Below, piece after piece: positions 8,254 through 16,130 of a stretch of 42,680 nucleotides of DNA. The DNA comes from Subtercola sp. Z020 (GTDB lineage: Bacteria; Actinomycetota; Actinomycetes; Actinomycetales; Microbacteriaceae): assembly GCF_002931235.1 (NCBI RefSeq), contig NZ_PSTT01000003.1, positions 1 through 42,680 of the forward strand, written 5' to 3'. Position 1 is the first letter of the stretch; each line of letters starts with the position of its first letter. Made by a program: the position numbers and the translations under genes. The notes under the pieces were generated by a model. The model searched no databases. It had not been told where the DNA came from and saw only the letters and a list, made by a program, of their open reading frames with translations.

Positions 8254-8775
8254 ATGGCAGAATCCATCCGCCCCGCCCGGTCGTCTGACCTCGACGCCAT
8301 CGAGCACATCGAGAACGATGCCGACCAGCTCCTGATCGACGAGCTCGAACCCGACTCGTGGATGGCGGCGCCGTCGGGGGCAGCTCGAGCATCCGAACCC
8401 GGCTTTCTGCTCGTCGCCGAACTCGACGACGCCCGCCTCGCCGGCTTCGTGCACGTGCTGGAGGTCGACGGCCTCTGCCACCTCGAGCAGGTATCGGTGG
8501 CACGGAACGCAGCGCGACAGGGCTGGGGGAGGAAGCTCGTCGAGGCCGCCAAGCGGGAGGCGGCCTCACGCGGCTACCGCCGGATCTCTCTCCGCACTTA
8601 TGCGAACGTGCCGTGGAACGCGCCGTTCTACGAGACCGCCGGCTTTGTCGAAGAGGCTCCGCAGACCGCCTTCCACCGCTCGCTCGTCGACGCCGAGGCA
8701 GCTGCCGGGCTCGACCGCCTCGGGCCGCGGCTGCAGATGGTCGCGCTCATCGGGCGGGGTAGTCGCCCGCTCTGA
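8254..8775 (+). CDS. GNAT-family N-acetyltransferase
   Basis: This 173-residue protein has the GNAT fold: IRPARSSDLDAIEHIE at the start, a central strand FLLVAELDDARLAGFVHV, and the acetyl-CoA loop in VSVARNAARQGWGRKLVEAA (the R-x-x-G-x-G/A motif as R-Q-G-W-G-R). It ends with the Y/F motif NAPFYETAGF. It should transfer an acetyl group from acetyl-CoA to an amine; the substrate is unknown. The last 29 bases overlap tail-to-tail with the convergent oxidoreductase gene. Translation is probably leaderless. Confidence 0.9.
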   Translation: MAESIRPARSSDLDAIEHIENDADQLLIDELEPDSWMAAPSGAARASEPGFLLVAELDDARLAGFVHVLEVDGLCHLEQVSVARNAARQGWGRKLVEAAKREAASRGYRRISLRTYANVPWNAPFYETAGFVEEAPQTAFHRSLVDAEAAAGLDRLGPRLQMVALIGRGSRPL

Positions 8776-9631
8776 GGTCGTCGAGAAGCCGGGGATGCGC
8801 GGGCTCCCAGCCGTAGGTCTCGCGCGTCCACGCGCTCGACGCGGGCTGGTCCATCGCGAAGATCTGTCCGAGCGGCCCGAAGGTCTCAGTCGGTACCTGC
8901 TCGACGGGCAGCCCGAGCTGCTCGCCGATCACCGTGGCGATCTCGAGCATCGTGTCACCTTCGTCGTTGACAGCGTTCACCGAGAAGCCTGCCTCACCCT
9001 CCTCGAGCATGAGCCGGAAGAGCGACGCGGCGTCGCGGCGGTGCACCGCCGGCCAGCGCTGGCTGCCGTCGCCCACGTACGCCGAGACTCCCGAGGCCTG
9101 GGCAGCCTGGATCAGGATGCCCGCGAAACCGTAGGCGACGTACCGTTCGTGCACCGACCGGGGGAGCCGCACCGCCGAGGTTCGAACGCCTCGTGACGCC
9201 AGGCCCAGGATGCGAGCGGCGTTGATGCCGCGGCCGCCGACCGGACCGGTGGTGGAGAGGGCGTCCTGCTCGGTCGCCACCGCCCCGTCGGAGAAGGTCG
9301 TGCCCGACACGATGACGAAGGGCTTTCCCGTGCCGACCAGAGCGCCGCCCATCGCATCCATCGCTGCACCCTCCTCCGCGATGCTGCGTTCCAGATCGGA
9401 GAAGTCGTTGCTGAAGGCCAGGTGGATGACGCCGTCCGCCTCGCCGGCCAGGGTGCCCAGCAACGCGGTGTCGCCGAGGTCTCCGCGAACCGCCTCGCCG
9501 CCGGCATCCATGACCCGCTGGGCGGATGCCTCGGACCGCGCCAGCCCCACCACCCGGTGACCGTGCGAGACCAACTCTTCGGTGACGGCCCGGCCGATGG
9601 TGCCCGGTGCTCCCGTTATGAATACGCGCAT
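8747..9631 (-). CDS. NAD-dependent epimerase/dehydratase family protein
   Basis: This 294-residue extended SDR protein opens with the nucleotide-binding motif FITGAPGTIGRAV, has DLGD near residue 53 and DGVIHLAF where the family carries the D-x-x-x-H-L-A strand. The usual catalytic Y-x-x-x-K is not obvious, so it may be an atypical or NmrA-like member acting as a reductase or redox sensor. The ATG at 9631 is preceded by GAAGGA at a usable distance. It is divergent from the TetR regulator at 9752, which most likely represses it. The substrate is unknown. Confidence 0.87.
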   Translation of the reverse strand: MRVFITGAPGTIGRAVTEELVSHGHRVVGLARSEASAQRVMDAGGEAVRGDLGDTALLGTLAGEADGVIHLAFSNDFSDLERSIAEEGAAMDAMGGALVGTGKPFVIVSGTTFSDGAVATEQDALSTTGPVGGRGINAARILGLASRGVRTSAVRLPRSVHERYVAYGFAGILIQAAQASGVSAYVGDGSQRWPAVHRRDAASLFRLMLEEGEAGFSVNAVNDEGDTMLEIATVIGEQLGLPVEQVPTETFGPLGQIFAMDQPASSAWTRETYGWEPAHPRLLDDLRAGDYPAR

Positions 9632-9681
9632 GTGCTCAGTCCTTCGCTCGTGGATCGGCGACGTCAAGCCAGCCTGGCGAC

Positions 9682-9751
9682 GTGATGCGATCACTGTCTC
9701 ATCACCGTAGCACTCCGATGGGACTCATGTCGCATCGTGTAGACTCGACGC
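9682..9751 (+). promoter_or_regulatory. Divergent control region with leaderless tetR promoter
   Basis: TAGACT (9740-9745) sits six bases before the TetR ATG at 9752, a leaderless arrangement. GTGATGCGATCAC (9682-9694) is a palindrome with five-base arms. ATGTCGCATCGTGTAGA (9727-9743) matches 12 of 17 positions of the operator ATGTCACGTCGTGTCAT upstream of the related TetR gene at 18710. Which of these is the operator is uncertain. Confidence 0.45.
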
Positions 9752-10321
9752 ATGCCACGCTGGGAGCCCGACGCCCGCGAGCGGTTCGTCTCCGCTGCTC
9801 TGCACCTGTTCACCGAGCAGGGGTACGACGAGACGACCGTGGCCCAGATCGCCAGCCGGGCCGGGCTCACCCGGAGCACCTTCTTTCGGTACTTCCCCGA
9901 CAAGCGCGATGTTCTGGCTGCCGGCCAGGAGACGCTCTCGGCGCTCCTGGCCGCCGGCGTCGCGGCGGCGCCACCGACCGCGTCTCCGCTCGAAGCGGTC
10001 GCCGCCGGCCTCACTGCGGCCTCGGCGGCGATGACCCCCTTCAACCGTGACCTCGGGCCCCGGCTCGAGGCGGTCATCGCGACGAGCTCCGAACTGCAGG
10101 AGCGTGCCCTGCTGAAGAAGGTGGGCATGGCTGCCGCGCTGGCTGACGCCCTCCGCAGCAGAGGCGTCGCCGACGCTGTCGCCAGCACGGCGGCCGAACT
10201 CGGCATCCTCGCCTTCAAGGAGGCCTTCGCCGCCTGGTCCGACGGCGACGGCGACGAGCTCGCCCCGCTGGCCCTGGCCGCTCTCGACAGACTGCGCGAG
10301 GCACTCTCCCAGCTCACCTGA
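9752..10321 (+). CDS. TetR-family transcriptional repressor
   Basis: This 189-residue protein has an N-terminal TetR helix-turn-helix (ARERFVSAALHLFTEQGYDETT, then VAQIASRAGLTRSTFFRYFPDKRDVL, residues 8-52) and an alanine-rich all-helical ligand domain. It is clearly related to the TetR at 18710: both share the P-D-A-R start, the F-F-R-x-F-x-D-K-R turn and AELGIL near the C-terminus. Transcription appears leaderless. Being divergent from the oxidoreductase at 8747-9631, it probably represses that gene and itself. Confidence 0.92.
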   Translation: MPRWEPDARERFVSAALHLFTEQGYDETTVAQIASRAGLTRSTFFRYFPDKRDVLAAGQETLSALLAAGVAAAPPTASPLEAVAAGLTAASAAMTPFNRDLGPRLEAVIATSSELQERALLKKVGMAAALADALRSRGVADAVASTAAELGILAFKEAFAAWSDGDGDELAPLALAALDRLREALSQLT

Positions 10322-10413
10322 CCCACCGAACATCCCACTCGACGGGGTGCGTATCGCCGAACGAGACGCCCGCAGGCTCCGAGTACGATGCACAGGCGAC
10401 CTGAAGGAGCCAC

Positions 10414-11199
10414 GTGCACTCGAGCATCCGATCGGCAGTCAGCAAGGTTCCCCAGGTCACCGCACTGTTCTGGGTGACGAAGGTGTTGACGACCGGAATG
10501 GGGGAGACGACCTCCGACTTCGTCGTGACCACGATCGATCCGGTGATCGGGGTGGGTGTCACCTTCGTGCTGCTGGTGGCTGGGTTGATGTTGCAGTTCC
10601 GGTCGCCCCGGTACACGCCGTGGGTGTACTGGATGTGCGTCGTTCTCGTCAGCGTGTTCGGCACGATGGCGGCTGATGTGGTGCACGTGCAGTTCGGGGT
10701 CGCCTATGCGGTCTCGGCGATCGGTTTCGCCGTGGTTCTCGCCGTGATCTTCGTGGTCTGGCGCCGTGTCGAGGGAACGCTGTCGATCCATGCCGTCGAC
10801 AGCCCGCGGCGGGAGGTCTTCTACTGGTTGACCGTGCTCACCTCCTTCGCCCTCGGCACCGCGACGGGCGATCTCACCGCCTCCACGCTGGGGCTGGGCT
10901 ACCTGCCGTCAGGGCTGCTCTTCACCGCCGCGATCCTGATTCCTGCTGCAGCGTACGTCGTCTTCCGTGCGAACGCGGTCGCCACGTTCTGGGCGGCGTA
11001 CATTCTCACCCGCCCTGTCGGAGCATCGTTCGCAGACTGGCTGGGGGTCGGCCCCGATCGTGGCGGAGTCGGAATCGGAACAGGGCCGGTGAGCCTCGTG
11101 CTCGCCCTCGCGATCGCTGCCTGCGTGTTCGCGCTCAGTCGCAGGCACACGGGGACCGGTGCCCGTGTACGCACTCGGCGGGCCGCCCGGCTGCGATAG
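10414..11199 (+). CDS. COG4705-like multi-pass membrane protein
   Basis: This 261-residue integral membrane protein has about seven or eight hydrophobic segments arranged as two similar halves. Each half begins with a related motif, ALFWVTKVLTTGMGETTSDF and FYWLTVLTSFALGTATGDL, suggesting an internally duplicated transporter fold. The family is known as COG4705 uncharacterized membrane-anchored protein; no transported substrate is established by this sequence. The GTG at 10414 has GAAGGAG four bases upstream, and TACGAT (10384-10389) may be its -10. The basic C-terminal tail is probably cytoplasmic. It is followed by the leader ORF and the formate/nitrite-family gene, possibly in one transcript. 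Confidence 0.8.
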   Translation: MHSSIRSAVSKVPQVTALFWVTKVLTTGMGETTSDFVVTTIDPVIGVGVTFVLLVAGLMLQFRSPRYTPWVYWMCVVLVSVFGTMAADVVHVQFGVAYAVSAIGFAVVLAVIFVVWRRVEGTLSIHAVDSPRREVFYWLTVLTSFALGTATGDLTASTLGLGYLPSGLLFTAAILIPAAAYVVFRANAVATFWAAYILTRPVGASFADWLGVGPDRGGVGIGTGPVSLVLALAIAACVFALSRRHTGTGARVRTRRAARLR

Positions 11200-11225
11200 T
11201 GGGAAGACGAGAGAAGGAGTTCGAC

Positions 11226-11297
11226 ATGGGGTTCGACCAGCATCACGGGCCGATGGGCCGCAGGCGCTCCTTCGCGCTGTTGGCGGGGCACCGGTGA
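11226..11297 (+). CDS. Short leader ORF coupled to the FNT channel gene
   Basis: This 23-codon frame starts at an ATG preceded by one of the strongest Shine-Dalgarno sequences in the window (GAGAAGGAG, six-base spacer). It encodes a short basic peptide, MGFDQHHGPMGRRRS followed by FALLAGHR. Its TGA overlaps the GTG start of the next gene in GTGA, while that GTG has no comparable ribosome-binding site of its own. The layout suggests translational coupling, with this ORF recruiting ribosomes for the membrane protein. It resembles no family I know. It could be merely a decayed 5' end of another gene. Confidence 0.5.
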   Translation: MGFDQHHGPMGRRRSFALLAGHR

Positions 11298-12205
11298 GCG
11301 ACAGCCGCCGCCGGGAGATCGGCGACACCGACGAACCGGTCGAAGACGAACTCGCCGAGTCGTTCGACGCCACCATCTCCGAAGGCGCCGAGCGCCTGCA
11401 CCGCACGTGGCGCGGCATCCTCATCACCGGCTTCTTCGGCGGGCTCGAGGTCGGGCTCGGTGTCATGGCCTATCTGGCGGTGCTGCACCAGACCGGTGAC
11501 CATCTGCTCGCCGGGCTCGCCTTCAGCGCCGGGCTCATCGCGCTGTTCCTCGCGCACAGCGAACTGTTCACCGAGAACTTCCTGATGCCCGTCGCCGCCG
11601 TCGTCGCCCGCGAAGGGAACGTGGGGCAGCTCGCCAAGCTCTGGGGAGGCACCCTCGTCACGAACCTGCTCGGCGGGTGGATTCTGATGTGGCTGGTCGT
11701 TCAGGCGTTCCCGCAGTGGCACGACACGCTCATCGAGTCCGCGCTGCACTACACCGACGCGCCGTTCGGGCTGCAGAGCGTCGTGCTCGCGGTTCTGGGC
11801 GGCAGCACGATCACCCTGATGACCCGCATGCAGCAGGGCACCGAGTCCGACCCGGCGAAGATCGTCGCCACCGTCATCGGCGGGTTCCTGCTCGCCGGGC
11901 TGCAGCTGTTCCATTCGATTCTCGACTCGCTCCTCATCTTCGGGGCGATCCAGGCCGGCGGGCCGATCAGCTACCTCGACTGGCTGGGATGGTTCGGCTA
12001 CACCCTGCTGTTCAACATGCTGGGCGGCCTGGTGCTCGTCACCGCCCTGCGTCTGCTGCGCACCAAGGAACTCTTCAGCTCCCGCGCCGACAGCAACCGG
12101 CGCCGTCCGAGCGGCGACGCAGACAAGACGGGCGAAGGCGCTGCCGACGGCCCCACCGCGGGCGCTGCCGACGGCGACGTCGCAGACGGCTCCGAGGGTC
12201 CGTAG
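11294..12205 (+). CDS. Formate/nitrite transporter (FNT) family channel, YfdC-like
   Basis: This 303-residue membrane protein has an acidic N-terminal extension (DEPVEDELAESFDATISEGAERL), about six transmembrane segments, and the FNT signature region LFLAHSELFTENFLMPVAAV near residues 90-110. The E in SELFTENF and the long charged N- and C-terminal tails place it nearer the YfdC branch than FocA or NirC, so the permeant anion cannot be assigned. The start is taken as GTG 11294 because the upstream extension is GC-random in this frame and the GTGA overlap links it to the leader ORF. The C-terminal 45 residues are Gly/Ala/Asp-rich and probably disordered. Confidence 0.82.
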   Translation: MSDSRRREIGDTDEPVEDELAESFDATISEGAERLHRTWRGILITGFFGGLEVGLGVMAYLAVLHQTGDHLLAGLAFSAGLIALFLAHSELFTENFLMPVAAVVAREGNVGQLAKLWGGTLVTNLLGGWILMWLVVQAFPQWHDTLIESALHYTDAPFGLQSVVLAVLGGSTITLMTRMQQGTESDPAKIVATVIGGFLLAGLQLFHSILDSLLIFGAIQAGGPISYLDWLGWFGYTLLFNMLGGLVLVTALRLLRTKELFSSRADSNRRRPSGDADKTGEGAADGPTAGAADGDVADGSEGP

Positions 12206-12208
12206 ACT
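12203..12208 (+). promoter_or_regulatory. Candidate -10 box for the EAL-DICT gene
   Basis: TAGACT overlaps the stop codon of the FNT gene and lies 17 bases before the EAL start codon at 12226, giving a leader of about 10 bases. The identical hexamer serves the TetR gene at 9752. Confidence 0.4.
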
Positions 12209-12225
12209 CGCGTGAGACAGCGGGG

Positions 12226-13467
12226 ATGCAGATGACGGCAACAGGCACGGTCGAGCCAGAGCTCAGGCGCATCATCGCCGACCGCGACGTCTCCACGCTC
12301 TTCCAGCCGATCGTCGACCTCCGCACCGGGCAGCTCGTGGCCTACGAGGCCCTGAGTCGGGGCCCGGCAGGGTCGCCGCTGGAGATGCCCGACGCCCTCT
12401 TCCCGAGCGCCGCCGAGAGTGCCCTGACCGTGCAACTGGATCGGGCCTGCATCGAGGCGTCGCTCCGCGCCGCGACCGGCCACGGTCTGACGGCGCCGTT
12501 CTCGCTGTTCCTCAACGTCGAGGCCGAGACCATCCGGCACCTGGGGTCGACCCCGCCGAGCTGGCCGGTCGTGATCGAAGTCACCGAACGCAACCTGATG
12601 ACCGACCCGGGAGAGCTGCTGCGCTCCGTTGCGGCCCTCCGGGCGGCCGGGATGCTGATCGCGATGGACGACGTCGGGTCGGATCCCGCCTCGCTGGCGC
12701 TGATGCCCCTGCTGCAGCCCGACATCATCAAGCTCGACATGAGCCTGTTGCGGAACAGGCCGAGCCAGAACGCGGCCCGGGTGATGGATGCCGTCAGCAC
12801 CTACGCCGAACACTTCCCCACAGTGGTTCTGGCGGAGGGTGTGGAGACCGCCAAAGACCTCGTCAAAGCCCGGGCGCTGGGAGCGACGCTCGGCCAGGGC
12901 TGGTATTTCGGCCGCCCCCTCCCGCAGCCGGATGCGGCGTCGGTGCGCCCTCCTTTCCGTGCTCCGACGAGCCGGCCGCTCGCTGCGACACCGTTCGCGG
13001 TGGCGGCGGCCGAACGCCTTCCGACCCCGTCGAACAAACTGCTGCTGATCGAAGTGAGCAAGTTCCTCGAGGCCTCGGCGCTCGACTGCGACGAGACGAC
13101 CCTGGTCTTCTCGACCTTCCAGCAGAACGCGAACTTCAACGCCCGGATGCTCGGCCGCTACACCATGCTCGCGTCGCGCGCCGGCCTGGTCGCCGCGTTC
13201 GTGCAGGCCGATACCGAGCAGGAGGCCGGTCTGGGATCGGTGCGCGACGTTCGGATGGTCACGTTCGAGAGCGACGACGCGCTCGCCGCCGAGTGGTCGG
13301 TGATCGTGCTCAACTCGCGCTACTGCGCGATGCTCTCCGCCCGCGAGACGCCCGACGCGGGCGATGCGCCCGACGCCCGCGAGACGGGGGACTCGTTCGA
13401 GTACATCCTCACCCACGACCGCGGCCTCGTCACCCGCGCCGCCATCGCGCTCGCCGGCCGCCTCTGA
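12226..13467 (+). CDS. EAL-domain cyclic-di-GMP phosphodiesterase with DICT domain
   Basis: This 413-residue soluble protein should hydrolyse cyclic-di-GMP. The EAL domain spans about residues 20-240 and keeps the catalytic set: E in AYEALSRG (residue 41), N in FLNVEAET, E in VIEVTERN, the two D in AMDDVG (usually DDFG), K in DIIKLDMSLL, E in LAEGVET and Q in GQGWYFGRP. A DICT sensory domain follows (about 260-390, from LLLIEVSKFLEASALDCDETT through FESDDALAAEWSVIVLN), a module usually joined to signalling domains. There is no membrane segment. ATG 12226 or 12232 could be the start. A response regulator lies convergently downstream, but a functional link is unproven. Confidence 0.9.
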   Translation: MQMTATGTVEPELRRIIADRDVSTLFQPIVDLRTGQLVAYEALSRGPAGSPLEMPDALFPSAAESALTVQLDRACIEASLRAATGHGLTAPFSLFLNVEAETIRHLGSTPPSWPVVIEVTERNLMTDPGELLRSVAALRAAGMLIAMDDVGSDPASLALMPLLQPDIIKLDMSLLRNRPSQNAARVMDAVSTYAEHFPTVVLAEGVETAKDLVKARALGATLGQGWYFGRPLPQPDAASVRPPFRAPTSRPLAATPFAVAAAERLPTPSNKLLLIEVSKFLEASALDCDETTLVFSTFQQNANFNARMLGRYTMLASRAGLVAAFVQADTEQEAGLGSVRDVRMVTFESDDALAAEWSVIVLNSRYCAMLSARETPDAGDAPDARETGDSFEYILTHDRGLVTRAAIALAGRL

Positions 13468-13518
13468 CGCCTCAGCGGCCGCGGCGCGGCATCCACCCCG
13501 GGTGAGCGAAGAGCACCT

Positions 13519-13538
13519 GGCGGGGGTCAGGGCCCGCC
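13519..13538. terminator. Candidate bidirectional terminator
   Basis: GGCGGG (13519-13524) pairs with CCCGCC (13533-13538) across eight bases, between the converging EAL-DICT and response-regulator genes and overlapping the latter's stop codon. There is no U tract, so this is a tentative call. Confidence 0.3.
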
Positions 13539-14204
13539 GAGCCAGTGGTCGATGCGGTGGTGGTCGGGCGTGAAGCCGTGCGCCACGCCCCAGAGCACAG
13601 CCTGCGTGCGACTCTCGACGTCGATCTTGCGGTAGATGCTGCGGATGTACGACTTCACCGTGTTCGGGCTCAGATAGGTGAGGGTCGCGACGTCGGCGTT
13701 GTTCTTGCCCTGGGTGATGAGCGCCAGAATCTCCGACTCGCGGTCGGTGAACCCTTCGTGGCGGCCCGGCCAGTCGAGCCCGAGCGCGCTGCCGGCCCGT
13801 TTCGGCGCCGAGCTGATGATGGTCTCGCCGGCGTGCACCGACTCGAGGGCAGCCACCAGTTCGCGCGCGGGCAGCGTCTTCGACAGGTAGCCGTGGATGC
13901 CCTGCTGCTGGGCGCTCTGCACCAGCTCGGGCTGGAAGTTCCAGGTGTAGACGACCACCTTGCTGGCCCGGGGGTTGCGAACGAGTTCGGCGAGCTCCTG
14001 CTGGTCGGATTCCGGCTGCGCGAAGGAGTCGTAGAGAACGATGTCCACCTCGTCGCTGAGCTGGGTCTGAGCGTCGATCTCGCAGACCAGCACGCGGTCG
14101 CGGTAGCGATCGAACATGTGCGCGAGGCCGGCGAGCACGACGTCGTAATCGTCGACGAGCGCGATGCGAAGCGGTGCGCTGCCTGTCTTCGCGTTCACGG
14201 TCAT
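13527..14204 (-). CDS. NarL/LuxR-type response regulator (orphan)
   Basis: This 225-residue regulator has a receiver domain with the acidic pair in ALVDDYD, the phosphoacceptor Asp in DIVLYDSF, the conserved Thr in VVVYTWN and Lys in GYLSKTL. A LuxR helix-turn-helix follows (GFTDRESEILALITQGKNNADVA, LSPNTVKSYIRSIYRKIDV, about residues 155-205). No histidine kinase is encoded nearby, so its partner is elsewhere. The ATG at 14204 is preceded by TACTTT-N6, a leaderless promoter, which favours it over upstream in-frame starts. It is divergent from the YeaQ/GlsB gene across a palindrome-rich gap and may control it. Confidence 0.9.
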   Translation of the reverse strand: MTVNAKTGSAPLRIALVDDYDVVLAGLAHMFDRYRDRVLVCEIDAQTQLSDEVDIVLYDSFAQPESDQQELAELVRNPRASKVVVYTWNFQPELVQSAQQQGIHGYLSKTLPARELVAALESVHAGETIISSAPKRAGSALGLDWPGRHEGFTDRESEILALITQGKNNADVATLTYLSPNTVKSYIRSIYRKIDVESRTQAVLWGVAHGFTPDHHRIDHWLGGP

Positions 14205-14265
14205 GTGTCGAAAGTACACCACCGCACCGAACCAGATACCACCCCTAGGGGTGTCCCGCGACACC
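14205..14265. promoter_or_regulatory. Divergent regulatory region with two palindromes
   Basis: On the minus strand TACTTT (14211-14216) lies six bases before the response-regulator ATG. Upstream of it ACCCCTAGGGGT (14241-14252) is a perfect 12-bp palindrome, and GGTGTC-CCGC-GACACC (14250-14265) is a second that overlaps it by three bases. Overlapping palindromes close to the promoter suggest an operator, possibly for the response regulator itself. Confidence 0.55.
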
Positions 14266-14346
14266 TCTGGGGCTGCTTAGCTGACACCAGTCGCCCACTC
14301 CGGGGCGGCAGGCACGCCTCGCGTGACCAGAACAAAGGATGCACCC

Positions 14347-14625
14347 ATGCTCGGTCTCATCATCAGCCTCATCGTCGTCGGCCTGATCGCCGGCGCACTC
14401 GCCCGGCTCATCGTTCCCGGCAAGCAGAACATCTCGATCGTCATGACCATCGTGCTCGGCATCGTCGGATCGTTCGTCGGCGGATTCCTCGGATTCCTGC
14501 TCTTCCAGCACGACCCGATGGACGGCTTCTTTCAGCCTGCAGGCATCATCGGCTCGATCATCGGTGCGATCATCGTGCTCGTCATCTACACCAGCGTTAC
14601 CGGTCGCCGCTCGGTCAACCGCTGA
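14347..14625 (+). CDS. GlsB/YeaQ/YmgE-family stress membrane protein
   Basis: This 92-residue protein has three hydrophobic segments and the glycine-rich pattern of the transglycosylase-associated family (LIAGALARLIVPGK, GIVGSFVGGFLGF, GIIGSIIGAIIVLVIY). Family members are small inner-membrane proteins induced by general stress, with no proven enzymatic activity. The ATG at 14347 has AAAGGA seven bases upstream, so the in-frame ATG at 14323 is unlikely. It is divergent from the response regulator. Confidence 0.9.
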   Translation: MLGLIISLIVVGLIAGALARLIVPGKQNISIVMTIVLGIVGSFVGGFLGFLLFQHDPMDGFFQPAGIIGSIIGAIIVLVIYTSVTGRRSVNR

Positions 14626-14714
14626 TCGGCATCCAGAGCGAACGGCTCTGACGCCAGCCCTGTCACCGTGACCGTCGCCATATCGTACGCTCGGAGGAGC
14701 CCGACGCGTGCGGG

Positions 14715-15437
14715 ATGGTCGACACGGGTCACGAAGACCGGGATGGGCAGGGGTTCGCTGTGCTGAAGGTGCTCAGCTACAACTTGTGGCACGGTCGTGC
14801 CCAGCGCGAACTGGAGTCGCTCATCACGACGCACTCGCCCGACGTGCTCTGCGTTCAGGAGGCCTACTCCTCGAGCCTGCCGAACCGGCTCGGTGACCTG
14901 GTGCTGGCCTCCGGTACGACCGGCAACCGTCTGGCTGTGGCGCTCTACGTGCGCTCGGAGCGCTTCGTGGTCGAGGCGTCGGGCAAGGTCAGGCTCTCCC
15001 TCTCGCGGCACGATCGACTCGTCGGCGGCACCGAACACCGACTGGTGACCGCACGGGTCAACGACAGGCAGACCGGGCGGCGCCTCGTGCTCGGGTCGTT
15101 CCACGGCACGCCGTTCACCGATTCCAACGCGTTCCGGCGCCTGCAGGTCGACGACGCGCACGAGGCGCTTCGCAGACTCGGGCCGGGCCTGCCCACGGTG
15201 ATGGCCGGCGACTACAACCATCCCGTTCTGCTCAGCATGCTCCGTCGCCACCTGAAGCGCCGCGGTTTCACGGTCGCGCGCACGGCCACCAGTACGTTTC
15301 ACAAGAACCGCAGCCTGGTGCGCGGCAAGTTCGATCTCGCGACCATCTCCGGGCTCGACGTCAGCCGCGCCGATGTGCTCGCCCGCGGGGCTTCCGACCA
15401 TCGCCCCGTGCTCTTCACCTTCGAGTACTCCGGATGA
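14715..15437 (+). CDS. Endonuclease/exonuclease/phosphatase (EEP) family hydrolase
   Basis: This is a Mg-dependent phosphodiesterase-fold protein of about 225-240 residues. Motifs in order: SYNLWHG (Asn), VQEAY (metal-binding Glu), GSFHGT (where members often carry T-H), AGDYNHP (the G-D-x-N motif) and the C-terminal SDHRPVLF (catalytic Asp-His). No signal peptide is seen, so it probably acts on DNA, phospholipid headgroups or other phosphoesters in the cytoplasm. The start is uncertain: ATG 14715 lacks a good Shine-Dalgarno, whereas GTG 14760 follows GGGCAGGGG and begins directly at the domain. TACGCT at 14686-14691 is a candidate -10. Confidence 0.85.
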   Translation: MVDTGHEDRDGQGFAVLKVLSYNLWHGRAQRELESLITTHSPDVLCVQEAYSSSLPNRLGDLVLASGTTGNRLAVALYVRSERFVVEASGKVRLSLSRHDRLVGGTEHRLVTARVNDRQTGRRLVLGSFHGTPFTDSNAFRRLQVDDAHEALRRLGPGLPTVMAGDYNHPVLLSMLRRHLKRRGFTVARTATSTFHKNRSLVRGKFDLATISGLDVSRADVLARGASDHRPVLFTFEYSG

Positions 15438-15481
15438 GCCAGCAGCAGTAGCACGAAAGCGGAACCGGGGGATGCCTGCTG

Positions 15482-16045
15482 CTACGTCGCGGCCGGCGGA
15501 TCGGGTATGGCGGCCAGGGCGAGGCGGGCGATCGCCGCGACGTCTGACGGGGAGCCGCCGTCGCGCGCGCATCCGGACATGCCCCGCATCACAGCCATCA
15601 GGAACGACGCCAGCTCGTGCGGTCGAATGGTCGGCGGCAGGTCTCCGTCAGAGACCCCCTGCTCGATGCGGCGCGTCAGCCGGGCGTTCACGGCCTCCCG
15701 CTGGGCCGCGAGGCGCGGTTCGGTCAGCATGAGGCAGCCGAGCGGGGTGCCCGTGTCGGTGTGGGCCCGGGCGGTCTCGCTCAGCATCACGGTGATGGCC
15801 TCGCGCGCGGTGGGACGGGCGGCGGCGGAGTCGACGCCCTCGCAGATCCGGTCGAAGTACAGCGTCGACGCCTCGTCGAACAGCGTGCTCTTGTCGCCGA
15901 ACGCCGCGTAGAGGCTCGGCGGCGTCACACCCATCGCCGAGGTGAGCATCGAGATGCTCGTCTCGTCGTAGCCGACGCGCCAGAAGAGCTCGACGGCGGC
16001 GGCCAGCGCCTCATCACGATCGAAACTCCGGGGTCTGCCAGCCAT
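15482..16045 (-). CDS. TetR-family repressor
   Basis: This 187-residue regulator has a TetR helix-turn-helix (EALAAAVELFWRVGYDETSISMLTSAMGVTPPSLYAAFGDKSTLF, residues 12-56) of the AcrR/TetR_C_11-like type and a helical ligand domain containing GTPLGCLMLTEPRLA. Transcription is probably leaderless: TATGCT lies six bases before the ATG, and a perfect 18-bp palindrome abuts that box. It is divergent from the SDR gene at 16131, which it most likely represses together with itself. Confidence 0.93.
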   Translation of the reverse strand: MAGRPRSFDRDEALAAAVELFWRVGYDETSISMLTSAMGVTPPSLYAAFGDKSTLFDEASTLYFDRICEGVDSAAARPTAREAITVMLSETARAHTDTGTPLGCLMLTEPRLAAQREAVNARLTRRIEQGVSDGDLPPTIRPHELASFLMAVMRGMSGCARDGGSPSDVAAIARLALAAIPDPPAAT

Positions 16046-16118
16046 GCTCCCAGCATACCGTAGCGCTCGCTACGGAATGTGATACGTTTCAGACTGCAAT
16101 CCATAGTGAACGCTACAG
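16046..16118. promoter_or_regulatory. TetR operators between tetR and the SDR gene
   Basis: CCGTAGC-GCTC-GCTACGG (16058-16075) is a perfect palindrome with seven-base arms, directly abutting the leaderless -10 TATGCT of tetR (minus strand, 16052-16057). CCATAGTGAACGCTACAG (16101-16118) matches it at 13 of 18 positions and overlaps the SDR promoter region. Two operators of one type, one on each promoter, fit a single repressor shutting off both genes. Confidence 0.75.
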
Positions 16119-16130
16119 AAAGAGAATCCC

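Noticed and set aside
10586-10598. No tRNA, rRNA, IS or att-like sequences found anywhere
   Set aside because: I looked for CCA ends with cloverleaf arms, transposase motifs and long direct or inverted repeats by eye and saw none; a tool could still find something short.
14708-14896. GTG start with GGAGGAG upstream, giving a 62-codon frame
   Set aside because: The ribosome-binding-like sequence is good, but the product is a frame-shifted shadow of the EEP hydrolase gene with no family resemblance.
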